Below are positions 59,681 to 64,000 of a stretch of DNA of 64,000 nt, piece after piece. The position numbers were made by a program, and so were the translations under genes. This stretch comes from Henckelia pumila. Its lineage: Eukaryota; Streptophyta; Magnoliopsida; Lamiales; Gesneriaceae. The notes under the pieces are model-generated. The model saw nothing but the letters and a program-made list of their open reading frames with translations, searched no databases and was not told where the DNA came from. How positions within the stretch are numbered: position 1 is the stretch's first letter; each line of letters starts with the position of its first letter. Location of the stretch: contig NC_133121.1 of NCBI RefSeq assembly GCF_033568475.1, forward strand, positions 133,766,375 through 133,830,374, read 5' to 3'.

Positions 59681-60085
59681 TTTTTTTAAGATAAACAAAC
59701 TCATTAAAAACCAACCAAATTTACACATCATCTTTTAACCAAGACGGGATAAAACCTAATGTACACGACATTGGACAAGAAAATGAAAACCAAAACCTAG
59801 CAAGCTTATGGGCAGCAATATTGGCTTGCCTACGTACATGATCACAACTTAGGAAAGCAATATCTGACAATAAAACTTTGATAGAAGATATCAAGGATCC
59901 ATCAGGAATAATCAGATTATCCAAAGAGTTCACTAATTGAACCACCTTCATGGAATCAGAGAACACCTTAACATTGAAGAGATTATTGTTCTTGCAAAGC
60001 TTTAGACCATGATATAGTGCATATAATTCCCCTCGAAATACCGAACCTGGATTGCGAATAGGAGATGCAAAAGTTGCTACAATCT
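59681..60085 (-). mobile_element. 5'-truncated LINE insertion
   Basis: Minus strand. The 3' end has TTGGTTGGTTTTTAATGAGTTTGTTTATCTT followed by eight A bases, the poly-A tail of a LINE. It lies within one unit of the tandem repeat. ATCTT occurs at both junctions (about 59676-59680 and 60086-60090), which would be the target duplication. Confidence 0.7.
59721..60085 (-). pseudogene. LINE-encoded RNase H domain fragment
   Basis: Open frame ending at 59721. It shows the RNase H fold blocks found at the C-terminus of plant LINE polyproteins: SVFRGELYALYHGLKLC (catalytic Glu), VKVFSDSMKVVQLV (catalytic Asp) and HVRRQANIAAHKLARF (His and Asn region). The first catalytic Asp and everything before it are missing, so it is inactive. 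The frame runs beyond 60085 into repeat sequence by chance. Confidence 0.75.
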
Positions 60086-60260
60086 TAAATATTTTGTCTC
60101 TCATCATAGGATTGTGTTTTATTTCAAATTCTACAAAAGATAAATTTATACTCTGATTATCGTTATAGTTTATCCTTATAACTTATAAGGCAAATAACAA
60201 ATGAATTTTTGCTAGTGAATCCAAAAATTATATCTCTTTTATTTATTTTTATTTTTTCAT

Positions 60261-61484
60261 GTACTAAATCGGGTGTATTGGTTCTAGACTTTTAATGACT
60301 TTTGCGGAGTTTAAAAGTCTAAAGGTATTCAATCTAAACTTTTATATACTCCATAAAAGTTTAGTGGTATTCAAGATTAACATTTGTAGAGTTTTAAAAA
60401 GACATGTGATATTGAAACTTGACTTTTAAAAACTCTACAAAAATCTAGAGATATTCAAAATGTCAATAGACTTTTAAAGACTCCATAGAATTCTATTAAG
60501 TACAATAATTTAAATCTAAGGTACAACGATAAAATGTCAATAATTGTCTTTGGTTCAACGACTTCAACCTAAAGATTTGGATGAACATTTCAAACTCACA
60601 CACTTTTTTTCATTTATATTAAAATAGTCTCTATACTAACACTAGTACATACTAGTTAATATTAAAAATAATATATATACAAACATATTTTTCTATTTCT
60701 AAAATAAAATAAATTTTTTTATCATTCATAATTTTTCAAATTTTAATTAGAAAACCTCACGTGAATTAAAATCATATTTATTAAATTTTTTAAATAAAAA
60801 CTTGTTATACTATAAGAAAAAATTATAATATTTTATTGATCATAAATTGAAAATAACAATAATTATTTTTTATGATTAATTTATTATTTATTATATAATT
60901 TTGATTTTTAATTATTTTTTATAGTTTTATTTTTAAATTTGTATCTTAATTTTTATTATTACTCAAATTTTAAGATAGTGTTTTATTCACGTTAATATAC
61001 ATATGTATATACATATAATAATATGTATATGACTGATATATATTGACTTGATGTATTGGCGTATTTTTAAAAATTTATTAATACGAATGTATGTGTATAT
61101 ATATATATATTATATAAATAAGGATACTATATAAAATTAAATATATTCAAATTTTATAGAGTTATATTAATTTCTTTATTGCAATAAATTGAATACTACT
61201 TATCGATTTTTGTAAACTAAATTGATAAGTAAAAATTATTTACATTGATAGATAAAAATATTTTAAAGAAATAAAATTATTTTAAAGAAATATAGATAGA
61301 AGATATTGACACTCGATTAATAATTATAAAAAATAAATATAAATCAAAATCATGAATTACAAAATTTATAGGGTTCTAGAAAAAATTTACAAATGTCAAT
61401 AAAAGTATGTAGAAATCTATCAACTCCACAAAAGTTTGTCATTTTACAAAATTCAGTAAATCTTTGCAACGAATAGTTTTCCTA
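60261..61484. mobile_element. AT-rich insertion between repeat units, probably a DNA transposon
   Basis: Starts TCGGGTGTATTGGTTCTAGACTTTTAATGACTTTT and contains several AAAAGTCTA/TAGACTTTT sub-repeats in both directions; the far end has CTCCACAAAAGTTTG and ACAAATGTCAATAAAAG, partly inverse to the start. This wording is seen in non-autonomous plant DNA transposons, but ends and target duplication are unclear. No gene. Confidence 0.4.
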
Positions 61485-61740
61485 TAGTTTCGACTTGTAA
61501 CATTATATCGTCTCACATAATATTATGTGCTTAGATATTTACTATAATTATTAATTTTATATCTTAAATATTTTGTCTAATCATAGGATTTAATTTCAAA
61601 TTCTACAAAAGATAAATTTATTTTATGTATTTTGTTATAGTTTTTTTTTTTGAGAAAGTATTTTGTTATAGTTTATCCTTATAAAGCAAATAATAAATGA
61701 CTTTTTGCTAGTGAATTAAAAAATTAGATGGCTTCGATTT
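61485..61740. repeat. Fourth unit of the approximately 250-bp repeat
   Basis: TTTCGACTTGTAACATTATATCGTCTCACATAATATTATGTGC to GCTAGTGAATTAAAAAATTAGATGG. It contains an internal duplication TATTTTGTTATAGTTT flanking a poly-T. Confidence 0.75.
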
Positions 61741-61881
61741 ATTTTTTTAAGAAAAAATAAAATAAAATTGTGACGTCCCATTATCGAGTTTGGATTCATG
61801 AATTATAACATTAAATTGTCATAAACGAAATTAAATAATTCGTCCTCATATTTTAGTATCATTTCATTAATAACTCTGAGC

Positions 61882-62130
61882 ATCGTTTGGTTTGAGTGAT
61901 AGGATAAGTAATCCATAGATAATTAATATAATGTAAATTAAAAATAAATAAGAAAAAATAGTTAATACATTCTTTGATTTGATGGATATATTATAATTTA
62001 TTTGATTTAATTAATGTAAAAATATTAATTAATAAATAGATAAATAATATGACGAAAATAAGGCGAAATTAATTGAGATAAGCTATACATAAATTAATAA
62101 TACATCAAACCAAACAATGCCTGTATTTTA
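61882..62130. mobile_element. MITE with GCATTGTTTGGTTTGA ends
   Basis: The left end GAGCATCGTTTGGTTTGAGTGATAGG and the inverse of the right end AGGCATTGTTTGGTTTGATGTATTATT are inverted copies; AT-rich noncoding interior of about 200 bp. The ends resemble PIF/Harbinger (Tourist-like) MITEs. No target duplication was settled. Confidence 0.6.
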
Positions 62131-62491
62131 TAACTCACATCTTCGTCGCATGGAATGGAATATAGGGATCTTTCTATGATTTATTCTCAAGTAAATCCAG
62201 ATGCGGTAGTAATTTATTTATTCTTAAAATATTTAAATTTGAAATTGTTAGTGATAAATAAAACTTTCCCATGTATACGCAATTATTATTAAAGTTTGAC
62301 ATTCATTGGACTGAGTTTAATTCGTGGGTTGTTATATTAAATAGCCATTAATATCAATATTTTTGGTAAATTTATGAAGAGGTGTGGACAGTGGACTCTC
62401 CAACTCTTTGCGTAGAGAAATTTATTTTCCCCATATGCATGTCGTTCGGGCCACACGGGAAAAAAAAGGTGAAAAAAAAGGGCAAAATCGT

Positions 62492-62655
62492 CAATATATA
62501 TATATATATATATATATATTTTGTATGATGCCCAACACTATATGCCCACTTTATGCCCACCATATACAAGTTAACTCATCTATTATACCGGTCAACTCCT
62601 CTATTGTACATGATGGACATGAAGTGGGCATATAGTGTTGGGCACCATAAAAAAA

Positions 62656-62692
<37 letters not shown>
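62492..62692. mobile_element. Foldback MITE inside a (TA)n microsatellite
   Basis: 62525-62569 and 62604-62648 are inverted 45-base arms (about 40 of 45 positions pair: ATGATGCCCAACACTATATGCCCAC...) around a 34-base centre. TA repeats stand on both sides (62492-62519 and 62659-62692). The layout resembles the rice Micron type of MITE found between TA repeats. It ends 17 bp before a TATA box. Confidence 0.75.
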
Positions 62693-62696
<4 letters not shown>

Positions 62697-62708
62697 CCGG
62701 CCTCCGAG

Positions 62709-62717
62709 TATAAAAAT
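62709..62717 (+). promoter_or_regulatory. TATA box of the RING-like gene
   Basis: TATAAAAAT, about 158 bp upstream of the start codon, followed by a CT-rich leader (CATTCTCTCTCTATT). Confidence 0.55.
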
Positions 62718-62866
62718 GCTCACGTGTTTTTTATTTCCAAAATCGACAATAAGACATTCAGAAGCCAAAGAGTGCCTGCTATCCACATTCTCTCTCTATT
62801 ATATCTGCCGCTTTCGCTCTCCGATCAATTTAGGGTTTTCCGATTCCTCAACCAGTTGTCTCAGAC

Positions 62867-64000
62867 ATGAATTCTGATTCGATCCGCAACGCTTCTATTC
62901 CTCCGGTTTCCTCAAACCCCACATGTTTCGCCAAGAAAAAAAGGGTATGCTTTTTTTAGTTCTTGAATTGCAATATCGGATTAAAGATTTTATTGATTGG
63001 CAATGGTTTGGTTGCTGGCGGTGTCATTTCAATTTCTTCTTGCCTTTCTACCTAAAGGTTTTCTCTTGAAAAAAAAAAAACATATGTATTTATTTGTGAA
63101 GGCTGTGGTTTTCTGTGTTGATTTCTCTGCGGTTATGCGATTGTTTGTTATTATTTTAATCATTTCTGGTGAAGTCTTATTTCCTTGGTCAGTTTCCTGC
63201 TTCGTTTTTTAATTAATTTTCAGTTTTTTTTGTTGTGTAGAGTTTTTTTTTATTTTATTTTAATATCTGACTTTTTTCTATGTAATATAGGCAAATCGAT
63301 CAGCGAAGCTGAAGCAGAACAAGCTTGATGCTCGGCGGGAGCAGTGGCTTTCTCAAGGTTTGAGATATATATATGTATATATATGCGTTTAATTACTCTG
63401 GAAACTATATTTATTCATCCGTGTTTCTCAAGGTTAATTGGATCTTTTATTATTTTTTAGGTTTTTATTCAATGTTTGTACTGCAATGCATATGCTTCAG
63501 GAGGTCTAAACTTTATTTACTTTAGGTTCTTGATAATTTTCATTTTTTTTTGTGCACTCCAAAGTCTAATAAAATGTTTCTTAAGTTTTATTTGGTCTTT
63601 TTGTTTTTATCATTTCAGTCAAAAATAAGGATGAATGTAAGAATGATGAGAATAGTGTATTGAGTACAAGTCAAGGGCATCCAGTGCATTTGGAGAAGGA
63701 AAGGGGCCAATTCAGAGAGAACCTGGAGATAAAGATGAGGGATATCGAGGTGAATTATGGTGACGGATCGTGCATGAATCAGTTTAGTGACTCTGAATTC
63801 TCTCCGTCAAACAGCCCCACCAGTCACAACAGTGGTATGTTGGGAAGTAATCATGCTGGGATCAATTTTGCAGAAAGTAGCAGCATCAGCAGCAGTCGAA
63901 GCAGTAGCATTAGTAGCAACGGATGCTTCTGGGGAATTATGAGTGAGGAAGATGACGAGGATAGAGGTGATGATGGCTGCTTGGACGATTGGGAAGCTGT
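62867..64000 (+). CDS. N-terminal exons of a probable RING-type protein (runs off the window)
   Basis: Exons 62867-62944, 63291-63357 and 63619 to beyond 64000, GT-AG with phases 0 and 1; about 175 residues seen. Exon 1 gives MNSDSIRNASIPPVSSNP and a basic end (KKKR). Exon 2 is strongly charged (RSAKLKQNKLDARREQWLSQ). Exon 3 has a Ser-rich run (ESSSISSSRSSSISS), an acidic stretch (EEDDEDRGDDG) and ends in LDDWEAV. From memory, the NRSAKLKQ...DARREQWLSQ block and the DDWEAV block occur together at the N-terminus of plant RING-finger (E3 ligase-like) proteins; the RING itself would be beyond the window, so this is unproven. The short introns and clean frame say it is a real gene. Confidence 0.72.

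Larger units (their letters stand above)
59084..60260. repeat. Tandem approximately 250-bp repeats (three units)
   Basis: Units begin near 59090, 59340 and 59590, each with GAATCGACTTGTAACATTGTCT, GATATTTACTATAAT, TTTTATATCTTAAATATTTTGTCTCATCATAGGATTGTG, AATTCTACAAAAGATAAATTTAT and a closing GCTAGTGAATCCAAAAATTAGATCTCT. The third unit is split at 59680 by a LINE fragment and resumes at 60086. A fourth unit lies at 61485-61740. Confidence 0.8.

Noticed and set aside
62372..62877. Several frames with Ile-Tyr repeats near the RING-like gene
   Set aside because: They cross the TA repeats and MITE; the spliced gene starting at 62867 explains the coding signal.

Overview
This is nuclear DNA of a flowering plant, almost certainly a eudicot. 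It is AT-rich, with spliced GT-AG genes and plant-type Ty3/gypsy and Ty1/copia LTR retrotransposons, MITEs, a LINE remnant and F-box genes. There is nothing prokaryotic in it: no operons, CRISPR or phage. No rRNA or tRNA gene was recognised; the tRNA-like matches are retrotransposon primer-binding sites.

Layout. Positions 1-31109 are a nest of retrotransposons. Element B (Ty3/gypsy, minus strand, 1-19455, running off the left edge) sits in the LTR of a copia element (H). B is itself broken twice. Element A (2386-8523, a gag-protease-only Athila/Tat-like element) interrupts its gag at the zinc knuckle. Element C (11135-18772, a Tekay/Del-type chromovirus with one almost open polyprotein frame) interrupts its 5' LTR. 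Right of B, the copia H leader is fused to 96 bp of an F-box gene, followed by LTR fragment D, into which element E (20923-29653, a decayed chromovirus on the plus strand) has inserted. A CACTA-like end and one more gypsy LTR (F, to 31109) close the nest. Matching LTR pairs, primer-binding sites, polypurine tracts and 5-bp target duplications (each with one mismatch) support this order.

Positions 31110-41350 are gene-poor. They hold a probable LTR fragment, an approximately 3.3-kb transposon with long GC-rich terminal inverted repeats, a MITE, microsatellites and a further inverted repeat pair. Positions 41355-50880 carry an F-box locus in three copies: a promoter-to-3'-end deletion derivative, one intact two-exon gene (42999-44518) and one pseudogene (47355-48835). 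LTR and DNA-transposon remnants lie between them. Positions 50891-53262 hold a second copia H fragment and two LTR fragments of another family (G).

The right end is genic. A four-exon gene for an uncharacterised coiled-coil protein (53522-58576, 480 aa) is followed by tandem approximately 250-bp repeats split by a 5'-truncated LINE, more MITEs, and the first three exons of a gene that resembles the N-terminus of a plant RING-type protein (62867 to the window end). A foldback MITE set inside (TA)n lies directly upstream of the TATA box of that last gene.

The most unusual pattern is in the LTRs. Several unrelated families each carry a short family-specific array of GC-rich or palindromic units. 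In the three elements where both LTRs are visible (A, C, E), the length difference between the paired LTRs is almost entirely in this array.
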